Shown: positions 1-5,562 of the stretch, piece by piece
Layout of the letters: each line of letters opens with the position of its first letter
Numbering within the stretch: the first letter of the stretch is position 1
Source: JAWWBL01 sp033720975
Lineage (GTDB): Bacteria > Actinomycetota > Acidimicrobiia > Spongiisociales > ZC4RG35
Assembly: GCA_033720975.1 (NCBI GenBank)
Contig: JAWWBL010000081.1
Span: 1 to 7,749, forward strand
Direction of reading: 5' to 3'
DNA: 7,749 nt
The notes under the pieces: model-generated
What the model was told of the DNA's origin: nothing
The model's input: the letters and a program-made list of their open reading frames with translations, nothing else
The model's database searches: none
Made by a program: the position numbers and the translations under genes

Positions 1-330
1 CCCCTCCGATGGCAGGATCGTCCCGCCACCTCCTCCAAAGATGCGGATGTGGGTTGCTTCCCTCTCAGCAAGCAGGTCCTGGAGGTATCTGTAGAACTCC
101 ATGTGACCGCCCTGATAAGAGGTGACGGCGATGGCGTGAGCGTCCTCCTCGATTGCCGTCTCCACGATCTCCAGACCCGTCCTGTTGTGGCCGAGGTGGA
201 TCACCTCGGCCCCCTGGGACTGAAGGATGCGCCGGAAGATGTTTATGGAAGCGTCGTGACCGTCGAACAGCGTCGTGGCCGTCACGAACCGGACCTTGTT
301 CTCCAGTTGTGCGCTATGGGGTGCAGGCAT
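1..330 (-). CDS. icmF: IcmF (fused isobutyryl-CoA mutase), N-terminal B12-binding domain, partial
   Basis: Only the first 110 residues lie in the window; the gene runs off the left edge. The translation is a cobalamin-binding Rossmann domain: DGHDAS at residues 23-28, whose His25 would be the lower axial cobalt ligand, then HLGHNR at 45-50, TSYQGGH at 70-76 and a five-glycine run at 99-103. The N-terminal position of this domain and the wording of these motifs match IcmF, in which a B12 domain, a MeaB-like GTPase chaperone and the mutase barrel are fused in about 1,090 residues. IcmF interconverts isobutyryl-CoA and n-butyryl-CoA in the cytoplasm using adenosylcobalamin; some members act on related branched acyl-CoAs. 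The ATG at 330 is the earliest possible start, because an in-frame TGA lies at 336-334. There is no clear Shine-Dalgarno sequence. A stand-alone mutase small subunit is possible but less likely; the GTPase and mutase domains lie outside the window. Confidence 0.88.
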   Translation of the reverse strand, partial: MPAPHSAQLENKVRFVTATTLFDGHDASINIFRRILQSQGAEVIHLGHNRTGLEIVETAIEEDAHAIAVTSYQGGHMEFYRYLQDLLAEREATHIRIFGGGGGTILPSEG

Positions 331-424
331 GAGTCATGACAGGAGAGGGACTAGCTCAACTGTACCGGTGATTTGACCACATGGGCCCCTGACGTCCTGT
401 GGAAAACCCGAGTAGAGTGCAGGT
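331..424. other. Divergent intergenic promoter region
   Basis: These 94 bases separate the divergent starts of icmF and the 103-residue unknown. Towards the right, a plausible leaderless promoter is annotated separately. Towards icmF, the best -10 candidate is TACAGT on the minus strand at 364-359, which would give a leader of about 20 bases, but no convincing -35 lies at the right distance. I see no terminator or operator palindrome here. Confidence 0.4.
389..418 (+). promoter_or_regulatory. Probable promoter with leaderless start for the 103-residue gene
   Basis: CTGACG at 389-394 and TAGAGT at 413-418 are separated by 18 bases and resemble -35 and -10 elements. The ATG of the gene follows the -10 after exactly six bases, so transcription would begin at or next to the start codon. 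No Shine-Dalgarno sequence is present. The assignment is inferred from sequence pattern only. Confidence 0.5.
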
Positions 425-736
425 ATGGCGCAGTTCACGGGGCGCATGCAGGGTCCGCGACTCCAGCCGTCGACGGTGTTGATCGACATCAGCGATGGAA
501 GGTTTCGCGTCTCGGCCGGCCGACGGCAACTCGGCTCCTGGCCACTCGCGAGCGTGCATACGGAGCGGACATCGATCTACCGATTCTCACTATCGGTTGC
601 CGGGGAGGAGTTCGACTTCTTCCCGGATGACCCCTCCGCATTCTCAGACACGGCCGGCGCCGTCGTCGATCTGACCGGCTCATCCGGCAGATTCGGGCTC
701 AAGGCGAGGATCGAGGAAGCAGCCGCCAGCGGCTGA
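425..736 (+). CDS. Small conserved-type hypothetical protein, unknown function (103 aa)
   Basis: I do not recognise a named family. The protein is soluble, with no signal peptide or membrane segment. It reads as a run of short beta strands: VLIDISDGRFRV at residues 18-29, a basic AGRRQLGSWPL at 31-41, SIYRFSLSV at 50-58 and EEFDFFPDDP at 61-70. A helix at 90-100 closes it. The strand-rich layout with a C-terminal helix would suit a small PH-like or split-barrel fold, but that is a guess. Codon use matches its neighbours, and the plausible leaderless promoter directly in front of the ATG supports a real gene. It lies 30 bases upstream of the SGNH hydrolase on the same strand, which appears to have its own promoter. 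Confidence 0.75.
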   Translation: MAQFTGRMQGPRLQPSTVLIDISDGRFRVSAGRRQLGSWPLASVHTERTSIYRFSLSVAGEEFDFFPDDPSAFSDTAGAVVDLTGSSGRFGLKARIEEAAASG

Positions 737-760
737 CAAGCCCTTGAGCGGTGGCAGACT
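733..760 (+). promoter_or_regulatory. Possible promoter for the SGNH hydrolase, leaderless arrangement
   Basis: CTGACA at 733-738 and CAGACT at 755-760 are 16 bases apart, and the ATG at 767 follows six bases after the second hexamer. The -35 overlaps the stop codon of the preceding gene. The -10 is weak, with C instead of T at its first position, so confidence is moderate. Confidence 0.45.
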
Positions 761-766
761 GACTGC

Positions 767-1513
767 ATGATCAGTCGGCTTGTCTCCCGAGGTCTCTTCG
801 CTGGCGCCGTCCTACTCGGCGTGGAGGCGGCGTACGCAGTACTGCGGCCATCGCCCGATCTTCCCGAGTTCGACCCGTCCAGCGAGTTCGGCGATCCCGA
901 CGACCCGACCCTTCGCGTCGCGGTCCTAGGAGATTCTTCTGTGACGGCTCCCGGCGTCAACGGGCCCGAGGAGATCTGGGTCAGCCACGTCTGTCGCCGG
1001 CTGGCCGACGACCGGAGGGTGCTCCTCAGGTCCTTCGCCGTTGGAGGCGCAATGGCACGAGATCTCATCGAAACCCAGGTGGATCAGGCCCTCCGTTTTC
1101 ATCCCGACGTGGTCTTCGTCTCGGTAGGTGCCAACGACACCATCAAGGGCACCCCACTCCGGAGATTCAGATCCGATCTAGGCCAGCTCATAGGCAAGCT
1201 CGCCGCCACGGGTGCCCTCGTGATTCAGAGCGGGGTTGGCGACCTGGGGACGATTCCACGCCTCTATCCCCCTCTCCGCAACCTCATGTCGCGAAGAGCG
1301 GAGCGATTCGACCGCGCCCACTGGGAGGTCGCCGAACATCACGGAACCATCGTGGTCAATCAGCGCAGCGACGATCTCAGCCTCTGGTATCGGGACCGAT
1401 CGCTGTGGGCGGCCGACCTCTTTCACGTCAGCGCCCGAGGACACGAGCGCTGGGCGGAGCTCGCCTGGAAAGCGCTCGATCCGGCACTAAACGGATCACA
1501 TGGAACGAGATGA
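767..1513 (+). CDS. SGNH/GDSL-family hydrolase, membrane-anchored
   Basis: A 248-residue serine esterase or lipase-like protein. All four SGNH blocks are readable: GDSS at residues 55-58 with nucleophile Ser57, the block II glycine in VGG at 92-94, GAND at 121-124 with Asn123, and DLFH at 217-220 holding the catalytic Asp217 and His220. Residues 1-25 (MISRLVSRGLFAGAVLLGVE and onward) are a basic start followed by a hydrophobic stretch, suggesting an N-terminal membrane anchor or uncleaved signal with the catalytic domain outside the membrane. The substrate cannot be told from sequence; the family includes acyl esterases, acetyl-esterases and thioesterases. The gene overlaps the next one by 14 bases, which points to co-transcription and translational coupling. 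There is no Shine-Dalgarno sequence before the ATG; the start fits a leaderless promoter. Confidence 0.88.
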   Translation: MISRLVSRGLFAGAVLLGVEAAYAVLRPSPDLPEFDPSSEFGDPDDPTLRVAVLGDSSVTAPGVNGPEEIWVSHVCRRLADDRRVLLRSFAVGGAMARDLIETQVDQALRFHPDVVFVSVGANDTIKGTPLRRFRSDLGQLIGKLAATGALVIQSGVGDLGTIPRLYPPLRNLMSRRAERFDRAHWEVAEHHGTIVVNQRSDDLSLWYRDRSLWAADLFHVSARGHERWAELAWKALDPALNGSHGTR

Positions 1514-1913
1514 GGCCTTGGCGCGGCTGGCTCGATCCCCGGTCGCCCGGCTGGGAACGATCACCGCAGACAAGAGGCCTCACATCGTCCCGGTGACATT
1601 CGCTGTCGTCGACGAATCGGTGCTCACGATGATCGATCAAAAGCCCAAGTCGACCCGAGCCCTCAAGCGTCTCAGCAATCTACGCCACGACTCGAGGGCG
1701 ACACTCATTGCCGACCACTACGAAGACGACTGGAGCCGTCTCTGGTGGGTCCGCGTCGACGGTGAAGCAACAATTCATCCCGGGGGGGAGATCTGGGAGA
1801 CCGCACGCAGAGAACTCGCGGCAAAGTACCGCCAATACCATCTCGCTCCCCCGGAAGGGCCCGCCATCGCGCTCGTGATAGAACGTCTCAGCTTCTGGGC
1901 GAGCACTCCCTGA
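1500..1913 (+). CDS. PPOX-class probable F420-dependent enzyme, Rv0121 family
   Basis: A 137-residue split-barrel flavin/deazaflavin-binding protein. The opening strand region ARSPVARLGTITADKRPHIVPV (residues 11-32), then DQKPKSTRALKRLSNL at 46-61 and the block ADHYEDDWSRLWWVRVDG at 71-88, match the pyridoxamine-phosphate-oxidase-like family typified by mycobacterial Rv0121 (TIGR03668). Members are thought to use cofactor F420 for redox chemistry on unknown substrates, so the reaction is not assignable. The length is normal for the family. The ATG lies inside the last codons of the SGNH hydrolase gene with no Shine-Dalgarno sequence, so translation is probably coupled. The 3' end overlaps the oppositely oriented cyclo-ligase gene by 26 bases. 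A G7 homopolymer lies in the coding sequence near 1782-1788, but the frame stays open through it and the family pattern continues. Confidence 0.87.
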   Translation: MERDEALARLARSPVARLGTITADKRPHIVPVTFAVVDESVLTMIDQKPKSTRALKRLSNLRHDSRATLIADHYEDDWSRLWWVRVDGEATIHPGGEIWETARRELAAKYRQYHLAPPEGPAIALVIERLSFWASTP

Positions 1914-2433
1914 CGCCGCTCTCCGTCGCCAGCAAGTCGACCACCTCGTCGTGGTCCGCGACCGGGACCGATCCCAGAACCCGTTCTTCGACCGTAACGC
2001 CGACGGCAGTGCTGTCGGATCGGCGTTCGGACAGGACCCGGTCGTAGTAGCCGGCACCGCGTCCCAGCCTGGCGCCGCTGCGATCGAAGGCGACTCCCGG
2101 GACCAGGATCACATCGAGTTGGCTGATCGGCACCACCTCACCGCGATCGACAGGCTGCTCCATTCCCCATTCGTGGACCTCCCGTGGCACGTCGCGGTCG
2201 CGAAAGGTCAGCGACCGGTCCCCCTCCACTCTGGGAAGGACCCACCGCCAGCCGGGTAGCCGGTCGAAGAGGTTCGCCACGTCGACCTCATCTCGCATTG
2301 CCACGTATGCGGCGGCGGTCCCGGGGAGCCGGCGGGACAACCAGACGAACAGTGATGAGGTGACGAGAAGACCCACTCCGGGATCGATCGGAGCCATGTC
2401 CCCCATCAGCCGGCGAACTCCGTCTTTTTCCAT
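1888..2433 (-). CDS. 5-formyltetrahydrofolate cyclo-ligase (methenyl-THF synthetase)
   Basis: A 181-residue enzyme that uses ATP to convert 5-formyltetrahydrofolate into 5,10-methenyltetrahydrofolate, returning this folate to one-carbon metabolism in the cytoplasm. The signature is clear: LDVILVPGVAFD at residues 106-117, then RLGRGAGYYDR at 122-132 (the phosphate- and folate-binding glycine-rich loop with its YYDR), and VPVADHDEVVDLLAT at 157-170. It is slightly shorter than the usual 185-200 residues. The N-terminal basic helix is brief (MEKDGVRRL), but a Lys-x4-Arg pattern like that used for ATP binding remains. The ATG at 2433 follows a -10-like TAGCCT by six bases and has no Shine-Dalgarno sequence. 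The gene is back to back with the acyltransferase and tail to tail with the F420-type enzyme. Confidence 0.93.
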   Translation of the reverse strand: MEKDGVRRLMGDMAPIDPGVGLLVTSSLFVWLSRRLPGTAAAYVAMRDEVDVANLFDRLPGWRWVLPRVEGDRSLTFRDRDVPREVHEWGMEQPVDRGEVVPISQLDVILVPGVAFDRSGARLGRGAGYYDRVLSERRSDSTAVGVTVEERVLGSVPVADHDEVVDLLATESGVRECSPRS

Positions 2434-2439
2434 GAGTCA

Positions 2440-2445
2440 AGGCTA
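2440..2445 (-). promoter_or_regulatory. -10 element for the cyclo-ligase gene, leaderless arrangement
   Basis: On the minus strand TAGCCT lies six bases before the ATG at 2433. The same hexamer is used at the imuA promoter in this window. A TTGGGC further upstream could be a -35, but its 20-base spacing is long. Confidence 0.42.
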
Positions 2446-2458
2446 AATGCCCTCCCAC

Positions 2459-2464
2459 TACGCT
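2459..2464 (+). promoter_or_regulatory. -10 element for the acyltransferase gene; decides its start
   Basis: TACGCT is followed after six bases by the ATG at 2471, the spacing seen at other genes here. This favours 2471 over the in-frame ATG at 2447, which has neither a Shine-Dalgarno sequence nor a suitable -10. The -35 is not evident. Confidence 0.4.
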
Positions 2465-2470
2465 CGCCCA

Positions 2471-3214
2471 ATGCGATGGGTGGTGACGCTGGCTCGGTCC
2501 ATATCGACCTGGGTCTCGGGCGTGGTCGCGACGATCATCCTGGGCCCGATAGCGGTAGTCATCGCCATAATCAACGACACATCACCCTGGATCGAAAAAC
2601 TCATCCAGGCGTGGAGCTCGGTATGGCTGAGGACTTCCGGATGCCGTCTCGAGATAGAGGGCCAGGAAAACATTGACCCGGAACGGTCCTATGTGGTGGT
2701 GGCAAACCATCTCTCGACGCTGGACATCATGGCCTGTTTCAGAGCGACCGGCATCCCCATCCGCTATCTCGCCAAAAAGGAGCTCTTCCGGCTGCCGATC
2801 CTGGCTCAAGCCATGCGAGCTGTGGGGATCATCGAAGTGGATCGGGCGGCGCGAGGCGCCATCCACGCCTCGGTGAACCGCCAGGCGAAGGAGCTGATAG
2901 AGAAGAGGAGAAGCTTGATCATCTACGCCGAGGGGACACGTCCCAGGAACGGGATCATGAAGCCGTTCAAGAAGGGTGCCTTCACCATGGCCGTGGCGAG
3001 TGGGCTCCCGATCCTCCCAATGTCGATACACGGCTCGTTCGAGGCCATGCCGCCCGGCACACCGTGGGTGCGCGGCGGTCCGGTGAGGATCGTCATCGAC
3101 CCAGCGATAGAGACCGAGGGCATGACCCACGGCGAGGTGGGCGAATTGCGAGATCAGGTGCGAGCCATAATCGCCGAACGGGTTTCGGCGATGGGAGGAA
3201 GGGTCTCCTCGTAG
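2471..3214 (+). CDS. 1-acyl-sn-glycerol-3-phosphate acyltransferase (PlsC family)
   Basis: A 247-residue membrane-associated acyltransferase, likely placing the second acyl chain on lysophosphatidic acid to give phosphatidic acid for phospholipid synthesis. Counted from the start used here, the catalytic NHLSTLD motif has His80 and Asp85 (HX4D). The other family blocks follow: GIIEVDR at 119-125, EGTRPR at 154-159 with the glycerol-phosphate-binding Gly and Arg, FKKGAF at 166-171, and LPILPMSIHGS at 179-189. A hydrophobic segment at about residues 12-34 anchors it to the membrane. An alternative ATG at 2447 would add eight residues (MPSHYARP) that look unlike family N-termini; 2471 gives MRWVVTLAR and follows a plausible leaderless -10. 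The gene is divergent from the cyclo-ligase, with only 37 bases between start codons. The exact acyl acceptor is not provable from sequence. Confidence 0.9.
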   Translation: MRWVVTLARSISTWVSGVVATIILGPIAVVIAIINDTSPWIEKLIQAWSSVWLRTSGCRLEIEGQENIDPERSYVVVANHLSTLDIMACFRATGIPIRYLAKKELFRLPILAQAMRAVGIIEVDRAARGAIHASVNRQAKELIEKRRSLIIYAEGTRPRNGIMKPFKKGAFTMAVASGLPILPMSIHGSFEAMPPGTPWVRGGPVRIVIDPAIETEGMTHGEVGELRDQVRAIIAERVSAMGGRVSS

Positions 3215-3226
3215 CCCACCGTGTGG

Positions 3227-3250
3227 CAGAATGTCGCCTTCGTCAGGAGG
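3227..3250 (+). promoter_or_regulatory. Possible -10 and strong Shine-Dalgarno for the cyclase gene
   Basis: AGGAGG at 3245-3250 is a consensus ribosome binding site lying six bases before ATT at 3257, which is ideal spacing for initiation there. A -10-like CAGAAT sits at 3227-3232; if it is used, transcription would begin near 3239, after the upstream GTG at 3221, which would exclude that GTG as the start. The -35 is not clear. Confidence 0.5.
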
Positions 3251-3256
3251 AGAAGA

Positions 3257-4078
3257 ATTCCGATTTACCTGGATCGTCATGAGAACCTGGAAGTGACGCC
3301 AGACCAGCTGTATCAGGCCCATCTGGCCGACCTCGAAGCTCAAGAGAAGTTCGGGGTCAACTACATGTCCTACTGGTTCGACTACAACAAACGCAGCGCT
3401 TTCTGTTTAGTCGATGCGCCGTCTCCGGAGGCGGCGGAAGCGGTGCACGCCGAGGCTCATGGCGTGATGGCCGACAAGATCATCGAAGTGGACCCGACCG
3501 AGGTCTACAAGTACATGGGTGCCGGACCCCCCGCCGCCGGTCCTTCATTTGACCCTGACGGCAGCAACGAGCAGACCTTGCGCACGATTGTCTTCACCGA
3601 CATCGTTGGATCATCGGATGCCGCCAACCGCTTCGGCGACGAGATCGCAATGGCGATGCTCCACAGTCACAATCGAATCGTTCGTGAGAGTCTCGAATCC
3701 TTCGCTGGTCGCGAGGTAAAGCACACCGGGGATGGGATCATGGCCAGCTTCAAGTCGGTCAGCAGCGCCATTCGCTGTGCGCTTGCGGTGCAAGAGGAGC
3801 TCCAATCGCACAACAGCGACCCCGACTCGCACCAGGTCCATGTCCGCATTGGCCTTGCTGCCGGCGAGCCCGTAGCAGAGGACGACGATCTCTTCGGAAC
3901 GGCGGTGAACCTCGCGGCCCGGGTCTGTGACGTCGCCGAGGCCGGGGCCGTCTTCGTGACGAATGTCGTCAAGGAGCTGTCGGTGGGCAAGAACTTCCAG
4001 TTCGAGCACGTGGCCGACGTGGAGCTCAAAGGCTTTCCCGACCCCGTGCCCGTCTCGCGGGTGGTCTCTCAGTCGTAG
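3257..4078 (+). CDS. DUF4242 (nickel-binding-like) domain fused to class III adenylate/guanylate cyclase
   Basis: A 273-residue soluble protein when read from ATT at 3257. Residues 1-88 (IPIYLDRHE onward) form a DUF4242 domain, the ferredoxin-like fold of the nickel-binding protein SCO4226. Residues about 108-270 are a class III nucleotide cyclase with its key residues: metal-binding Asp115 in FTDIVGSS and Asp159 in TGDG, purine-specifying Lys155 (VKHTGDG) and Asp211 (DDLFG), and Asn218 and Arg222 in VNLAAR for the transition state. This set predicts an active homodimeric enzyme making cAMP. The linker is short and proline/glycine-rich (GAGPPAAGPS). Homologous domains normally begin MPIY, which together with AGGAGG six bases upstream supports ATT as initiator; GTG at 3221 would add 12 residues. 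The 3' end overlaps imuB by 10 bases. What the N-terminal domain senses is unknown. Confidence 0.88.
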   Translation: MPIYLDRHENLEVTPDQLYQAHLADLEAQEKFGVNYMSYWFDYNKRSAFCLVDAPSPEAAEAVHAEAHGVMADKIIEVDPTEVYKYMGAGPPAAGPSFDPDGSNEQTLRTIVFTDIVGSSDAANRFGDEIAMAMLHSHNRIVRESLESFAGREVKHTGDGIMASFKSVSSAIRCALAVQEELQSHNSDPDSHQVHVRIGLAAGEPVAEDDDLFGTAVNLAARVCDVAEAGAVFVTNVVKELSVGKNFQFEHVADVELKGFPDPVPVSRVVSQS

Positions 4079-5562
4079 ACACCGGCCAGGAACGACCGAC
4101 CGCCTGACACAACACAGAGGAGCGCACCCGCAGAGGTGACGATCTGATAGCGGTCTGAATGCTCCTCCCCCGCCCACCAACGCCCAGAGAGCCGCCACGG
4201 GCCGCTCCAGGTGAGCACGGGCTCCCATCTCGTCCCCAGCCTGACCCTGACAGGCATTCCGCCATCCCACTCGATCTCGAGTGGCTCCAGATTGGGAGGG
4301 ACCAGGGCTGGAGCCGGCGATGGGGTGGCTCCCGTCCAGGGACCAGCCCGGTCACGGGAGGCCTCGGCCTCGGGCTCGCCCCATCTCGACCAGGCAACCC
4401 GCTCACCGGGCATCCGACCGCCTTGTACCCGCCCCGTCACAACTCCTTCCGGGCCGAGCAGGGCCTGTGCCCGAGCCAGGGCTCGCTCCGTTTCGATGAC
4501 CGAAGACTCATCCGACAAAATCCCGAGTTGGCGGCCCTCGCCAGAGAGGTCGTCCGGGTAGATGCTCAGCCCAACGATCCCACCGGGGACACCTGCGGTC
4601 TCCACCCAGGCCCTCAACTGCCACCACACCCGATCTAAAAGGGCCTTCTCGGTGAAGGGGTCTGCCGACCGCCACACTCTCCGGCGTGATGGTCCCTCGG
4701 CAGCCAAAGCTGTGATCGTCACACAATGAGGGGCCACCCCTGCAGCACGCAGACGCTGCAACATGCGCTCGCCCATTGTCCTACCGGCGAAAGCGACCGC
4801 GTCGAGGTGGACCAGCGGGTCCTCGAAAGACATCTCGACACCCAGCTCCGGCGGTATCTCGCGAGGGTCAACCAGACGGTCCTCACCCGTGGCGAGTCGA
4901 TGGGCCATCACACCCTGATTGCCAAACCTGGTTGCCAACGACTCACGAGGAAGCCGTGCGAGATCTCCAAGAGTTGCCAAGCCAAGCCAACGGAAGGTTT
5001 CGATCATCTCCTCCCCACCCATCGACTCCCGCAAGGAGCTCAGGTCGAGACGGGAGAGGAAGCCGATTGTGTCGGTGACTACCTTCGGTTCGCCTGGATG
5101 CGCGGTTGCCGCAGCCCACCTGGCGGCAAAGGGGCCATCTGCAATTCCGATCAGAGCTTGCCAACCGTCTCGCCGTTCCTGGTCTCCCTGCTCCTGGAGA
5201 TCCTCGTCGATCCGCTTCGCAAGAGCCTCCTCACCCCCATAGAAGCGCACCGCCCCCGCTACGGGGACGAACAACAGCCCGGGTGAGACAACCTCGACCC
5301 TGGGCACCAACCTCTCCACTGACTGGACCACCGACTCGAATCGACGGGCCTCGTCTCCCAGGTCACGCGGGAGAACGGTGGCAAAAGGCGCAAGCGCCTC
5401 CGCCTCCCGGCGGGGCATGCCGAGAACCACTCCGGCGGCCAGGACTTCGTCGGTAGCTCCGGTGACTCGATCGTCTACAACCAGGACCGGCTCACCCGGT
5501 GGCGCGTCTCGCCTGGTCAACGACCACATCGGAAACCAGACGCACAACGTCCGTGCCTTCAT
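4069..5562 (-). CDS. imuB: ImuB, catalytically inactive Y-family polymerase homologue
   Basis: A 497-residue protein with Y-family polymerase architecture. It is a non-catalytic adaptor that links the error-prone DnaE2 polymerase and ImuA to the sliding clamp during SOS mutagenesis. It opens MKARTLCVWFPMWSL where active enzymes have the DxD palm motif, and SPGLLFVPVAGAVRFYGG (residues about 93-110) replaces the usual SIDE region, so the catalytic acids are missing. A helix-hairpin-helix-like TLGDLARLPRESLATRFG (about 197-214) and a little-finger domain follow. RQLGIL at about 344-349 resembles the clamp-binding QLxLW motif. The tail RYQIVTSAGALLCVVSGGRSF is typical of actinobacterial ImuB C-termini. 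ATG at 5562 is chosen because GAGG lies six bases upstream; TTG at 5574 is inside that site. The start overlaps the imuA end by 71 bases. No dnaE2 follows; the next gene is convergent. Confidence 0.9.
   Translation of the reverse strand: MKARTLCVWFPMWSLTRRDAPPGEPVLVVDDRVTGATDEVLAAGVVLGMPRREAEALAPFATVLPRDLGDEARRFESVVQSVERLVPRVEVVSPGLLFVPVAGAVRFYGGEEALAKRIDEDLQEQGDQERRDGWQALIGIADGPFAARWAAATAHPGEPKVVTDTIGFLSRLDLSSLRESMGGEEMIETFRWLGLATLGDLARLPRESLATRFGNQGVMAHRLATGEDRLVDPREIPPELGVEMSFEDPLVHLDAVAFAGRTMGERMLQRLRAAGVAPHCVTITALAAEGPSRRRVWRSADPFTEKALLDRVWWQLRAWVETAGVPGGIVGLSIYPDDLSGEGRQLGILSDESSVIETERALARAQALLGPEGVVTGRVQGGRMPGERVAWSRWGEPEAEASRDRAGPWTGATPSPAPALVPPNLEPLEIEWDGGMPVRVRLGTRWEPVLTWSGPWRLSGRWWAGEEHSDRYQIVTSAGALLCVVSGGRSFLAGVYD

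Noticed and set aside
721..734. Inverted repeat AGCCGC-CA-GCGGCT over the stop codon of the 103-residue gene
   Set aside because: The loop is only two to four bases and no T-run follows, so an intrinsic terminator is not supported; it is probably chance in Ala/Ser codons.
577..1068. A 163-codon open frame on the minus strand
   Set aside because: It is antisense to the 103-residue gene and the SGNH hydrolase GDSL block; its Ser/Arg-rich composition is typical of a shadow frame.
3221..3256. GTG at 3221 as the start of the cyclase gene
   Set aside because: There is no ribosome binding site ahead of it. It would add a basic 12-residue stretch made by translating the AGGAGG site itself, and a possible -10 lies just after it.
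2582..3343. A 253-codon open frame on the minus strand
   Set aside because: It lies entirely against the PlsC-type gene and the start of the cyclase gene, whose motifs are unambiguous. Its translation is His/Arg/Gly-rich without family features, as expected of an antisense frame in GC-rich DNA.
3611..4270. A 219-codon open frame on the minus strand
   Set aside because: It is antisense to the cyclase catalytic core and in another frame of imuB; the translation shows no recognisable domain.
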